A stretch of 64,000 nt of DNA from Candidatus Eremiobacter antarcticus (lineage in GTDB: Bacteria > Vulcanimicrobiota > Vulcanimicrobiia > Eremiobacterales > Eremiobacteraceae). A model generated the notes under the pieces. That model had not been told where the DNA came from. It made no database searches and saw only the letters and a program-made list of their open reading frames with translations. The position numbers and the translations under genes were made by a program. Below are positions 9,817-18,748 of the stretch, in pieces. Location of the stretch: the NCBI GenBank assembly GCA_003244105.1, contig QHBK01000003.1:354004-418003 (forward strand). Direction: 5' to 3'. Positions within the stretch are counted from its first letter, which is position 1. Each line of letters opens with the position of its first letter.

Positions 9817-11214
9817 TCAGCGCGAAAAGGGAGGCAGCGACACCGTTTCAACGACCCGTTCGCCCAAACGTCCGGTCGACGTCAGCTGGACCACGACACC
9901 GCCGCGATACAGCGCCGGCAAATTCAGACGGGCGCTGTGTTGGGCTCCCGGAACCGTCAGGGAGGTCAAGCCCGCTCCGCGGGAGTCGATCAGCACTAGG
10001 TGCGCCGACGCCTGCCCCCCTGCGCTCCAGTCGATTCGAACGGATCTTCCCGCCGGCGAATAGCGTGCTTCTAGACCTTCGACGCTGACCACGGGCGCTG
10101 CAACCGGCGAGATCCTGGGCTGTTTCGCCTTGAGCTCGGCCCGAGCGATCGACTGACGCTGCGCCGGGGACAGCGCGGTCGGGTCTGCCGGAGGCGCCGT
10201 CAGGCTGCCACCGGATGCGTGTTCTTCGTTCGTGATCGGAATCGAAAGCGCGACGCTGTTCGCGTGAGTTCTTGGCGCTGCAAGCTGGTGCGTTCGTTTC
10301 GACTTCCCTTGAATGGTACTCTGTTTAGACAGCGCTTGGGGCGGCGAGGATAAAACCGGCGCGGGCAGGCTCGCTGCTTTCGCTATGCCAGCCAATCGTG
10401 TGCGCGGATGTAAGGCGCCAGTATGGATCGCGGCCGCTCGATGTGTGGGCCTTGCGACCCGGTGCGCCGCCACGTGTGCAAGGGCGCGGCCGATGGTCGC
10501 GCGTGCAAGTGATGGCAACGCATGCAAGCTGACCGGTTTCAGCAAGATCGCGGCCAGCACGATGCCGACGAGCGCGAGGGCGACCACGAGCACTTCTCCA
10601 AGACGCCCGGTTCTTTGCCGGCGGGGCTGGGGTGTATAGACAGAGCGGTAAGTCCGCGCCACCGTGGCGGGCGTTTTGGGGGGAGTCGCCGCTTGGGCGC
10701 TAGGCGTGCCAACCGGGAAGGTCAGCGCGAGCTGCGTCTGCTCTGTGAGCATCCCCACGACGGCGGCGTCGCCCTCACCGGCTGGGTTTTTGCGCGCGCC
10801 GTCCGCCGCGGCGCGCGTTGCGAGCGGCGCAGCTTGGCCGGTAAACAACGGAAGGTCGCTGCCCGCACCAGCCTGCCGGATCGGCTCATCCTCCGGTGTC
10901 AGCGCAACCGACTGCTCGAATGTCGCTTGCAGCGCGTCAGCTCCGTCGCGCACCGTCATCACGACGCGTCCGCTCCCTCCAGGCAGGGCATCCGCGGCGA
11001 AGATGACTGTGACGGTCCTGACTTCGTGACTGCGCAGGGAGAGCGACCGCGGCTCCACGCTGACGCCGGACGCCGGCGGTTCCAACGCGAGCGAGCAGTC
11101 GGATGCGCTCTTGGAATCGTTGCTGATCTGCAGGTCATAGATGGATTTCATTCCCGGTGTCAGGTACCACGTACCGGAACGATCCAACCGCTTGATGCTG
11201 AATGTGTGAGCCAC
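9817..11214 (-). CDS. Hypothetical single-pass membrane protein with N-terminal Ig-like domain
   Basis: Not recognised as a named family. Of 465 residues, the first 105 or so look like a beta-sandwich of the kind found in molecular-scaffold proteins (LTPGMKSIYDLQISNDS, VSVEPRSLSLRSHEVRTVTVIF). A linker rich in alanine and proline follows, with a basic patch (QPRRQRTGR) immediately before one transmembrane helix near residue 210 (LVVALALVGIVLAAILL). Beyond it lies a histidine- and arginine-rich region, then a final small beta domain (about 375-465). The basic patch suggests the N-terminal sandwich is cytoplasmic. It is divergent from hsp20. Confidence 0.55.
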   Translation of the reverse strand: MAHTFSIKRLDRSGTWYLTPGMKSIYDLQISNDSKSASDCSLALEPPASGVSVEPRSLSLRSHEVRTVTVIFAADALPGGSGRVVMTVRDGADALQATFEQSVALTPEDEPIRQAGAGSDLPLFTGQAAPLATRAAADGARKNPAGEGDAAVVGMLTEQTQLALTFPVGTPSAQAATPPKTPATVARTYRSVYTPQPRRQRTGRLGEVLVVALALVGIVLAAILLKPVSLHALPSLARATIGRALAHVAAHRVARPTHRAAAIHTGALHPRTRLAGIAKAASLPAPVLSSPPQALSKQSTIQGKSKRTHQLAAPRTHANSVALSIPITNEEHASGGSLTAPPADPTALSPAQRQSIARAELKAKQPRISPVAAPVVSVEGLEARYSPAGRSVRIDWSAGGQASAHLVLIDSRGAGLTSLTVPGAQHSARLNLPALYRGGVVVQLTSTGRLGERVVETVSLPPFSR

Positions 11215-11397
11215 CGAAACGCCTCCGCAGAATTGGAATATCGGCCTCTAAAGTAAGGCGCTCGTCTCATGCGTGCGATTATGATGCGCGCGTCACAACA
11301 ACGCGCTCGACGAGAACGTGCCAGCGACCACTTCGGGGGGTAGTTTCAGCCTCCGAGACGAAGAAGCATATTCACCACTTCCGGAGCCAAAAGCCAC

Positions 11398-11838
11398 ATG
11401 TACTCGGACGAGTTGTTCCGCGAGTTCGACAGGATGTTCGCCGAACTCAGCCTGCCCATCACGAGCCATGCGCGCCGCGGTTCGTTCAATCCGAATGCCG
11501 ATGTATACGTCACGAGCGGCGGCTCGCTCATGATCGTCCGCGTCGAACTGGCCGGCGTCACGCGCGAGAACATCAAGCTGGTCGTCGAAGGTCCGACGCT
11601 CTACCTCGCGGGCGCGCGAGAGAGCGACGCTCAAGGCTGCGCCGAAGTGACGCAAAAAGAGATCGAATATGGATATTTCTTCAAGAAGATCCCATTGCCC
11701 GACACCGTCGACGTGCAGTCGGCACGTGCGGAGTATCATGGAGGAATGCTGACCATCAAGCTGCCGGTGGCGACGCGCAGCCGCATGACGCCGGCCAATC
11801 GCGTCGAGATCCGTATGGTCGTGCGAGGACGCTCGTAG
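11398..11838 (+). CDS. Hsp20/alpha-crystallin small heat-shock protein
   Basis: ATP-independent holdase, 146 residues. The alpha-crystallin domain runs from about residue 32 to 125: NADVYVTSGGSLMIVRVELAGV at the start, the strand IKLVVEGPTLYLAGARE, and the closing AEYHGGMLTIKLPV, which holds the A-x-x-x-G-x-L-type signature. A short N-terminal arm and a weakly hydrophobic tail flank it. The stop (TAG) is directly followed by the ATG of lon, so holdase and protease are made from one message. No CIRCE element is visible upstream. Confidence 0.9.
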   Translation: MYSDELFREFDRMFAELSLPITSHARRGSFNPNADVYVTSGGSLMIVRVELAGVTRENIKLVVEGPTLYLAGARESDAQGCAEVTQKEIEYGYFFKKIPLPDTVDVQSARAEYHGGMLTIKLPVATRSRMTPANRVEIRMVVRGRS

Positions 11839-14283
11839 ATGGCTGACAAAGCCGCGACGACCGCGCAAACCGGCAGTGCCACCATTCCGGCGGAGCTCGC
11901 CATCCTGCCGTTGCAGGAAGCAGTGCTGTTTCCCAACACCGTGATGCCGCTCGCAGTCACAAAACCTCACGGCATCAAACTCGTGGAAGACGTTCTGCGC
12001 TCCGGCGCTCCGGCGGGCGTGGTCGCCCTCAAGGACCGCGACGCATCGCCGCCCACGCCCGATGACGTGTACTCGGTCGGCACGCTTGCGATCATCCAGA
12101 AGATGATCAAAGTTCCAGACGGTACCTTGCGCTGCATCATCTCCGGCACCGTGCCGTTTCGGATCACCGAGTTCACGCAAGCCGAGCCGTATTTGGCAGG
12201 CAAGGTCGAGCAGCTCGAGGAGGTGACGGTCGAAAGCGACGAGCTCACCGCCATATCGCGCAATCTCGCCTCCATGTACACGCGGCTGCTCTCGTACTTG
12301 CCGTCGGCTCCCAAAGAGCTCGAGCTGGAAGTCAACAACATCAGCGATCCGAACCTGCTGTCGTACTTCGTCGCGTCGACCATGCGCCTGGACACGTCCG
12401 ATAAACAGGCGGTGTTGGAAGAGCGCGACACGCACACGCGCTTGCGCATGCTGACGGCCTTCATGGCGCGCGAGCTCGAAGTGGTCGAACTGGGCCACAA
12501 GATCCAGAACGACATCCAAAAAGAGATGGACAAGGGCCAGCGCGAGTACTACCTGCGCCAGCAGCTCAAAGCCATCCAAGACGAGCTCGGTGAGACGGAT
12601 CCGACGCAGGCCGACGTCAACGAGCTGCGTCAGAAGATCGAAGTGGCCGGCATGCCCGAGGACGCCAACAAAGCCGCCGTGCGCGAGCTCGACCGGCTCG
12701 CGAAGATCCCGTCCGCAAGCCCTGAGTATTCGGTGATTCGGACCTATTTGGACTGGCTCGTGACGCTGCCGTGGTCGAAGACCACTGAAGACTCTTTGGA
12801 CATCGAGAAGGCGCGCAAGATCCTTGACGAGGACCATTACGATCTGGAAAAAGTGAAGGACCGCATCTTGGAGTATCTGGCGGTCCGCAAGCTGCGCAAC
12901 ACGCTCAGCGGCCCGATTTTGTGCTTCGTGGGACCGCCCGGTGTGGGCAAGACCTCGCTCGGGAAATCGATCGCGCGCGCGATGGGCCGCAAATTCATCA
13001 GGTTGTCGGTGGGCGGCGTGCGCGACGAATCGGAGATCCGTGGGCATCGCCGCACGTATATCGGCGCGATGCCCGGCACGTTCATCCGCGCCATCCGCGA
13101 CGCAGGCTCCTCCAATCCGCTCATCATGATCGACGAGATCGACAAGGTGGGAGCGGATTTCCGCGGCGATCCTTCATCGGCGCTCTTGGAAGTCTTGGAT
13201 CCCGAACAGAACAACTCGTTCCGCGATCACTACCTGGACTTGCCGTACGATCTGAGCAAAGTGCTGTTCATAGCGACGGCCAATCAGCTGGACACGGTCT
13301 CACCGCCGCTGCGCGACCGCATGGAGATCATCACGCTGGCCGGGTACACGCAGGCTGAAAAAGTCGGCATAGCGCGCAAGTACTTGGTTCCCAAGCAGTT
13401 GGCGGCCAACGGTCTGACCGCACGGCAGTGCGCGATCGGGAAGCCGGCCATCGAGATGATCGCCGCGAACTACACGCGCGAGGCCGGCGTGCGGAACCTG
13501 GAACGCGAGATCGCCACCATTTGCCGCAAAGTGGCGCGCAAGGTGGCCGAGAACCCGTCCCACCGGGCCCGGGTCACCGCCGCGTCGGTGGCCGACTATC
13601 TCGGCAAGCAGCGATTCTTCGCGGAGATCGCCAAGCGCACCGCGACCGAAGGCGTCGCCACCGGTTTGGTGTGGACGCCCGTCGGCGGCGACATCGTGTT
13701 CATAGAGTCCAAGGTCATGCCCGGCACAGGCAAACTGACGTTGACCGGTCAGCTCGGTGATGTCATGAAAGAGTCCGCGCAGGCGGCGCTCGCGTTCGTG
13801 CGCAGCCGCTCGAGCGAGCTGCACTTGAGCGATCGTTTCTTCAACAAACACGACATCCACGTGCACGTGCCTGCGGGAGCCGTGCCCAAGGACGGCCCGT
13901 CCGCCGGCGTCGCTATCACCACGTCGCTGGTATCCGCCTTGAGCGGCAGGAAGGTCCACTCATCGGTGGCGATGACTGGCGAGATAACGCTGACCGGCCA
14001 AGTGCTGCCGGTGGGGGGGATCAAAGAAAAGGTCTTGGGCGCGCGCCGCGCGGGCATTCGCAAAATCATTCTGCCGTCGCGAAACCAGCCCGACGTCGCC
14101 GAGGACGTACCGGCCGAGATACGCAAGAGCATGAAGTTCGTGTACGCAGATGAGCTTTCTCAGGTGCTCAACGAGGCGCTGGGCTCCCCTATGATCACGC
14201 CGGTGCTCACCACCAACGGCCGCCGCAACGGCCGGCTGCCCGCCGCGGCGCGGTTGGGCGCATGGCTCCACGGCCAGCCGTAG
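11839..14283 (+). CDS. lon: ATP-dependent protease Lon
   Basis: Cytoplasmic AAA+ serine protease that degrades damaged and regulatory proteins, 814 residues. The N-terminal substrate-binding domain opens with LAILPLQEAVLFPNTVMPL. The AAA+ module has Walker A GPPGVGKTSLGKS (about residue 364) and Walker B LIMIDEIDK. The protease domain carries the catalytic serine in KDGPSAGVAI (about residue 687) and the lysine in IKEKVLGARRAGI (about residue 730), giving the Lon Ser-Lys dyad. It begins on the base after the hsp20 stop. The last 30 or so residues are a non-conserved basic tail. Confidence 0.97.
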   Translation: MADKAATTAQTGSATIPAELAILPLQEAVLFPNTVMPLAVTKPHGIKLVEDVLRSGAPAGVVALKDRDASPPTPDDVYSVGTLAIIQKMIKVPDGTLRCIISGTVPFRITEFTQAEPYLAGKVEQLEEVTVESDELTAISRNLASMYTRLLSYLPSAPKELELEVNNISDPNLLSYFVASTMRLDTSDKQAVLEERDTHTRLRMLTAFMARELEVVELGHKIQNDIQKEMDKGQREYYLRQQLKAIQDELGETDPTQADVNELRQKIEVAGMPEDANKAAVRELDRLAKIPSASPEYSVIRTYLDWLVTLPWSKTTEDSLDIEKARKILDEDHYDLEKVKDRILEYLAVRKLRNTLSGPILCFVGPPGVGKTSLGKSIARAMGRKFIRLSVGGVRDESEIRGHRRTYIGAMPGTFIRAIRDAGSSNPLIMIDEIDKVGADFRGDPSSALLEVLDPEQNNSFRDHYLDLPYDLSKVLFIATANQLDTVSPPLRDRMEIITLAGYTQAEKVGIARKYLVPKQLAANGLTARQCAIGKPAIEMIAANYTREAGVRNLEREIATICRKVARKVAENPSHRARVTAASVADYLGKQRFFAEIAKRTATEGVATGLVWTPVGGDIVFIESKVMPGTGKLTLTGQLGDVMKESAQAALAFVRSRSSELHLSDRFFNKHDIHVHVPAGAVPKDGPSAGVAITTSLVSALSGRKVHSSVAMTGEITLTGQVLPVGGIKEKVLGARRAGIRKIILPSRNQPDVAEDVPAEIRKSMKFVYADELSQVLNEALGSPMITPVLTTNGRRNGRLPAAARLGAWLHGQP

Positions 14284-14335
14284 GCCCCGCCAAGCGGCGC
14301 ACACACATTGACGTGTTGAGGAGCCGGCCACCGCT

Positions 14336-15097
14336 ATGGTGATGGAAGATCCGCGCCAACGCCCTGGGTTGCCGAGGCTTTTGGTCGTGGACACGCTCGA
14401 GCATCTGGCAAGTCAGGCGGCGTTGGAGGTGCAGGTCCGCTCAAAAGCTGCCATCGAGCAATCCGGTCGCTTCACGCTCGTGCTGTCGGGAGGTTCCACC
14501 CCGGTCGCGATGATGCGATTGCTGGCCACGCCGGAATATTCGCAACGCATCGATTGGAGCCGGACGCACATCTTCTGGAGCGACGAGCGGTGCGTTCCTC
14601 CGCAGGACGCGGACAGCAACTTCCATGCCGCACATACGGCGCTGTTGAGCCACGTCGCCGTTCCCCGTGAGCAGACCCATCGCATGCAAGGAGAGCTCGA
14701 GCCGCCGGAAGCGGCGAGTGACTACGACCGTCTTCTGCAGCGGTTCTTCGACGGCCCCACGCGTTTCGATCTGACGTTTCTCGGACTGGGGCCCGACGGA
14801 CATACGGCGTCGTTGTTTCCGGGAACCAAGGCGCTCGCCGTCAGCGACGCCGACTGCGTGGCCAACCAAGTGGAAAAAGTCGTCTCGCCCTGGCGCCTGA
14901 CGCTCACCTACCGGGCGCTCAACGCCTCGAGCGCCGTGATCTTCTTGGTGCAAGGCAGCGAGAAGGCGGACATCGTTGCCCGCGTGCTCGAGAGCCCGCT
15001 CAATGCCGAGCTGCCGGCGCAAGCAATCGCCCCGCAGGGCTCCCTCACATGGCTGCTCGACGCGGCGGCCGCCGCCAAATTGGAGCGCAGGAACTAG
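14336..15097 (+). CDS. pgl: 6-phosphogluconolactonase
   Basis: Hydrolyses 6-phosphogluconolactone to 6-phosphogluconate, the second step of the oxidative pentose phosphate pathway. It has 253 residues of the NagB/Pgl type: LVLSGGSTPVAMMRLL, IFWSDERCVPPQDADSNF and the catalytic FLGLGPDGHTASLFPG with its histidine. It lies on the plus strand, converging with opcA at the end of the reverse-strand pentose phosphate run, so it is physically linked but separately transcribed. ATG 14336 and ATG 14342 are both possible starts. Confidence 0.95.
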   Translation: MVMEDPRQRPGLPRLLVVDTLEHLASQAALEVQVRSKAAIEQSGRFTLVLSGGSTPVAMMRLLATPEYSQRIDWSRTHIFWSDERCVPPQDADSNFHAAHTALLSHVAVPREQTHRMQGELEPPEAASDYDRLLQRFFDGPTRFDLTFLGLGPDGHTASLFPGTKALAVSDADCVANQVEKVVSPWRLTLTYRALNASSAVIFLVQGSEKADIVARVLESPLNAELPAQAIAPQGSLTWLLDAAAAAKLERRN

Positions 15098-15145
15098 CGC
15101 GCAACACTCCTGCGCGGACGCGAAGGGGCCTAGGATCAAGGCCGC

Positions 15146-16216
15146 TCAGGTAACCGCCGCCTCGAATAGCCTGTCGCGGCCGAGCGTGTCCATGCAGCGA
15201 TCGAGCAAGCTCGCCTCGGGCACCGTCGCTGCCTGGAAGAGCCAACTGCGAAAACGCGTTCCATCAGTATCGTGCGCCTCCGCCTTGATGGCGGTGGGCG
15301 CGGATTGCCTCACCAGCACGAGCGATGCTTTGCTGCTGCTGGACGTGAGGGAAATGGCGACGACGCGCCCCGGCTCGATGTCGGGCCAATGCTTTCCAGG
15401 TGCGACCGTGCATGTGCCGCGCAGCGCGCCCAGCCGGGTCGTCAACCAACCCGCCATGAGCAACGAGCGGGCCGAGGGTACTTCTGCGCCGGCCGCCGCC
15501 GCGAACGTCACCGAGCAGCGGTCGAACACCGGCAGGAGCTGCAGCAACAGCGGGTCATCGAAACACACGCCGATGGCATTGCGCCAGGGCTCGGTCCGCT
15601 GCCAGTTCAGATCGCGCACCGTCAGACGGGCTTCGAAACGTTTGACGATCTCACGCATGGAAGCCACGGCCTGCGCGCCGTCGCCGAAGCGGAGAGAATC
15701 GACGATGATGCGGCTGCACAAAGGTTCCAGCCGCTCGAAAACCACGTTGCCCAGCGGCGAACAACTGCGCCACCACAAGAAGACCGGCAGATCCGGCACC
15801 AAAAGCGACTGCACCGCCGAGAGGACGCGCTCCGGTTCGGCCGCGTTCGCCTCCAAGACGATCTCCTCGCTGCAGATCGAGTGAGAACCGTCGCTCCCGC
15901 TGCAGCCTGCGCCGATCCACGCCTCGACCGAACCTTTGGGGGTTGCAGCGGCCGCGTGCAAAGCGATCGCGCGCATGGGGTGCTTGCCGGCAAGCGCCTC
16001 GACCGCGTCGATCACCTTCTGATGGTCTTGCTCTTCCTCGACGCACGCGATCAGCGTGAGAGCCGAGGAGTGCAAGCGCGGACGCCCGGCCTCCGCTGCC
16101 GCCGCTTTCCAACGCCGCGCGAGTTCGGTTTCGATGTCGCCCACCGCCACCGGCGTGAGATCAGCCGCGGAAGGGCCGGCTGCCGCTGCACCATCGCTCG
16201 TCGAAGAGGGCGTCAT
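15146..16216 (-). CDS. opcA: Glucose-6-phosphate dehydrogenase assembly protein OpcA
   Basis: OpcA, known from cyanobacteria and actinobacteria, is needed for full assembly and activity of glucose-6-phosphate dehydrogenase. The 356-residue product has the OpcA layout: an N-terminal domain with TLIACVEEEQDHQKVIDAVEALAGKHP, then the conserved LLVPDLPVFLWWRS and IIVDSLRFGD, and a C-terminal domain. The position clinches the call: its ATG overlaps the zwf stop by four bases, so partner proteins are co-translated. It is the last gene of the reverse-strand pentose phosphate unit. Confidence 0.9.
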   Translation of the reverse strand: MTPSSTSDGAAAAGPSAADLTPVAVGDIETELARRWKAAAAEAGRPRLHSSALTLIACVEEEQDHQKVIDAVEALAGKHPMRAIALHAAAATPKGSVEAWIGAGCSGSDGSHSICSEEIVLEANAAEPERVLSAVQSLLVPDLPVFLWWRSCSPLGNVVFERLEPLCSRIIVDSLRFGDGAQAVASMREIVKRFEARLTVRDLNWQRTEPWRNAIGVCFDDPLLLQLLPVFDRCSVTFAAAAGAEVPSARSLLMAGWLTTRLGALRGTCTVAPGKHWPDIEPGRVVAISLTSSSSKASLVLVRQSAPTAIKAEAHDTDGTRFRSWLFQAATVPEASLLDRCMDTLGRDRLFEAAVT

Positions 16217-17784
16217 AACAAGCGCCAGCTCTTCCCGTCGCGAGCCAGGAGTTCATCGGCCTCAGCCGGTCCCCACGTGCCCGCGGCATAGTTGGAAAAC
16301 TTCACCGTCGGGTGCTCTTGCCACACTTGAAGGATGGGATCGATCAGGGACCAAGCAGCTTCCACCCCGTCATCGCGATCGAACAGCGTCTGATCACCTT
16401 TCATACAGTCCAGGATCAGCCGCTCGTACGGGGACGCATCTTCGGTGCCGAAGGTGGCGCCATAGTCGAAATCCATCGCCACCGACCGAATGCGCATCAC
16501 GGGTCCCGGGACCTTCGCGCCGAACTTGAGCGTGATGCCTTCGTCGGGCTGGATGCGCAGGGACAGGACGTTTCCGGCGATCATCTCCACTTGGCTCTTG
16601 CGAAACGGCAGATGGGGCACTTCCTTGAACTGCATCGCGATCTCGGTGACGCGCTTGGGCATGCGCTTGCCCGAGCGGACGTAGAACGGCACGCCGGCCC
16701 AACGCCAGTTGTCAACGGTGAATTTGAATGCCGCGTAGGTCGGCACAATGGAATCCGGCGCGACGTTGCGCTCCTGACGATACCCGGGCACGTTGACCCC
16801 CGCGACAAATCCGGGGCCGTACTGACCGCGCACCGCGGCGTTGGGAACGTCTTCTTTGCAGATCGGGTGCACTGCTTCGACGACCCGGATCTTCTCGTCG
16901 CGGAAATCGCGGGCGTCGAACGTCAGGGGCGGTTCCATGGCGACGAGCGACAGCAGCTGCAGCGCGTGATTTTGGATGACGTCTCGCACCACGCCCGTCT
17001 CTTCGTAGAACTTGCCGCGGTCCTCGATGCCGAGGCTCTCCGCGACCGTGATCTGCACCGAGTCGACGTAGCGCCGGTTCCAGATCGGCTCGAAGATGCC
17101 GTTGGCGAAGCGCAGGACCAAGATGTTCTGCACCGTCTCTTTGCCGAGGTAGTGATCGATGCGATAGATCTGGCCCTCTTGGAAGAATTTCTCGAGTTCG
17201 GCGTTCAGCATCTTCGCGCTCGCAAGATCATGGCCGAACGGCTTTTCGACGATGATGCGCACGAAGTGACCCAGGCCCGGCTCCGGCACCGTCAGGGCTG
17301 ATTCATGCAGCTTCTCGGCGATGGGCGGATACAGACTGGCGGGGGTGGCCGTGTAGAAGATGCGGTTGCCGCTCGTGCCGTAGCGCTGGTCGAGCACCCC
17401 GAGCTGAGCCTTCAACGCGCCGAACGCGGCGGGGTCGCCGAAGTCGCCGCTGATGTAGTAGCACCGCTGTTGCAAATAGGCGAGAACGGCCGGATCGCGG
17501 ACCCGCACCTCGCTCGAGTTGGCAACCGCGTCGCGCAGCACGTCGCGGAACTGAGCGTCGTCCATCTGCGTGCTGGCAAACCCGATCATGGCGAACGACG
17601 GCGGCAAGAGCGACGCTTGCGCGAGATTGTAGATGGCGGGCAGCAGCTTTCGCTTCGTGAGATCGCCCGACGCTCCAAAGATCACAAGCAAGCATGGCGT
17701 GGTGGCCCCTTCGAGGCGCAGACCTTCTCGGAACGGGTTGATGATCTCCGCGGGTGCGGCGCTGGGAGCCGCGATCGTAGCCAT
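16213..17784 (-). CDS. zwf: Glucose-6-phosphate 1-dehydrogenase
   Basis: Oxidises glucose-6-phosphate to the lactone with NADP. ATG 17784 gives a 523-residue enzyme of standard length; the frame is open further upstream but overlaps gnd there. The Rossmann start is VIFGASGDLTKRKLLPAIYNL, and the active-site segment is YRIDHYLGKETVQN with the conserved His and Lys. KPFGHDL and SGKRMPKRVTEI also match. It starts four bases after the gnd stop and overlaps opcA, so gnd-zwf-opcA is one coupled unit. Confidence 0.97.
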   Translation of the reverse strand: MATIAAPSAAPAEIINPFREGLRLEGATTPCLLVIFGASGDLTKRKLLPAIYNLAQASLLPPSFAMIGFASTQMDDAQFRDVLRDAVANSSEVRVRDPAVLAYLQQRCYYISGDFGDPAAFGALKAQLGVLDQRYGTSGNRIFYTATPASLYPPIAEKLHESALTVPEPGLGHFVRIIVEKPFGHDLASAKMLNAELEKFFQEGQIYRIDHYLGKETVQNILVLRFANGIFEPIWNRRYVDSVQITVAESLGIEDRGKFYEETGVVRDVIQNHALQLLSLVAMEPPLTFDARDFRDEKIRVVEAVHPICKEDVPNAAVRGQYGPGFVAGVNVPGYRQERNVAPDSIVPTYAAFKFTVDNWRWAGVPFYVRSGKRMPKRVTEIAMQFKEVPHLPFRKSQVEMIAGNVLSLRIQPDEGITLKFGAKVPGPVMRIRSVAMDFDYGATFGTEDASPYERLILDCMKGDQTLFDRDDGVEAAWSLIDPILQVWQEHPTVKFSNYAAGTWGPAEADELLARDGKSWRLL

Positions 17785-17788
17785 AGAG

Positions 17789-18745
17789 TTACCCTGCGGT
17801 TTTAGAGGCTGCCGATGTGGCGGCGCCGTCGTGAGGCGCCTGCGCTTCCGCGCGCACCGCATGGCCGCCGAACTCGTTGCGCAGCGCCGCGATGACCTTT
17901 GCCGAGAACGAGTCTTGCTGCCTCGAGCGGAAGCGCATGAACAAGGAAAGCGCGAGCGTGGGAACGGGCACCGACAGATCAATCGCGTCTGTGACGGTCC
18001 AGCGCCCCTCTCCCGTGTCGTCGACGTAGCCGGCGATCTTCGAGAGCTTAGGATCGGCCGCGAAGGCAAGCTCGGCGAGCTCGAGAAGCCACGAGCGGAT
18101 GACGCTGCCCTGATTCCACAAATGGCTGATCTTCTGCAGATCCAGTCCGGCGCCGAACTCAGACGCCTCCAGCACCTCGAAGCCTTCTCCGTACGCCTGC
18201 AGCATGACGTACTCGATTCCGTTGTGCACCATCTTCACGAAGTGGCCGGCGCCGACGGGGCCGACCCGCAGGTAGCCGTCCTTCGGTGCCAGCGTCAGGA
18301 AGATCGGCTCCAGGCGCTTGCACACCGCGGCGTCGCCGCCCACCATGAGGCAGTAGCCGACTTTCAGACCCCAGATGCCTCCCGAGACGCCGGCGTCGAT
18401 GAAATCGATGCCCTTGCGCGCGAGCTGTGCGGATTGCGACTGTCCGTCTTTCCAATACGAGTTGCCGCCGTCGATGACGACGTCGCCGCGCTCGAGCAGG
18501 CCCTCGAGGGCGTTGATGCTGTCGGTCGTGGGCGTTCCCGACGGCACCATCAGCCAGACGGCGCGAGGCGGTTTGAGCGCTTTCACGAGAGACTCGAGCG
18601 AGTTTGCGCCGATCGCGCCCTTGGCGGCCGATGCTTTGACCGCATCCGGACTGCGGTCGAACGCCGCGACCGTGTGTCCGCCGCCCATCAGGCGCTCGAC
18701 CATGTTCGCGCCCATGCGACCCAGCCCGACCATGCCGATTTCCAT
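17789..18745 (-). CDS. gnd: 6-phosphogluconate dehydrogenase (decarboxylating), short form
   Basis: Converts 6-phosphogluconate to ribulose-5-phosphate and CO2. With 318 residues it belongs to the short GntZ/YqeC-like class rather than the 470-residue Gnd. The N-terminal dinucleotide fold is MVGLGRMGANMVERLM; FIDAGVSGGIWGLKVGYCLMVGG, HFVKMVHNGIEYVMLQAYGEG (catalytic Lys and substrate-binding His-Asn) and GRWTVTDAIDLSVPVP are diagnostic. The short class is often NAD-linked; the cofactor here is not settled by what I can see. It lies between tal-pgi (3-base gap) and zwf (4-base gap). Confidence 0.93.
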   Translation of the reverse strand: MEIGMVGLGRMGANMVERLMGGGHTVAAFDRSPDAVKASAAKGAIGANSLESLVKALKPPRAVWLMVPSGTPTTDSINALEGLLERGDVVIDGGNSYWKDGQSQSAQLARKGIDFIDAGVSGGIWGLKVGYCLMVGGDAAVCKRLEPIFLTLAPKDGYLRVGPVGAGHFVKMVHNGIEYVMLQAYGEGFEVLEASEFGAGLDLQKISHLWNQGSVIRSWLLELAELAFAADPKLSKIAGYVDDTGEGRWTVTDAIDLSVPVPTLALSLFMRFRSRQQDSFSAKVIAALRNEFGGHAVRAEAQAPHDGAATSAASKTAG

Positions 18746-18748
18746 TCG

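Noticed and set aside
11293-13047. Long open frame (584 codons) antisense to hsp20-lon.
   Set aside because: Shadow ORF caused by high GC; composition is non-protein-like and both genes beneath it are certain.
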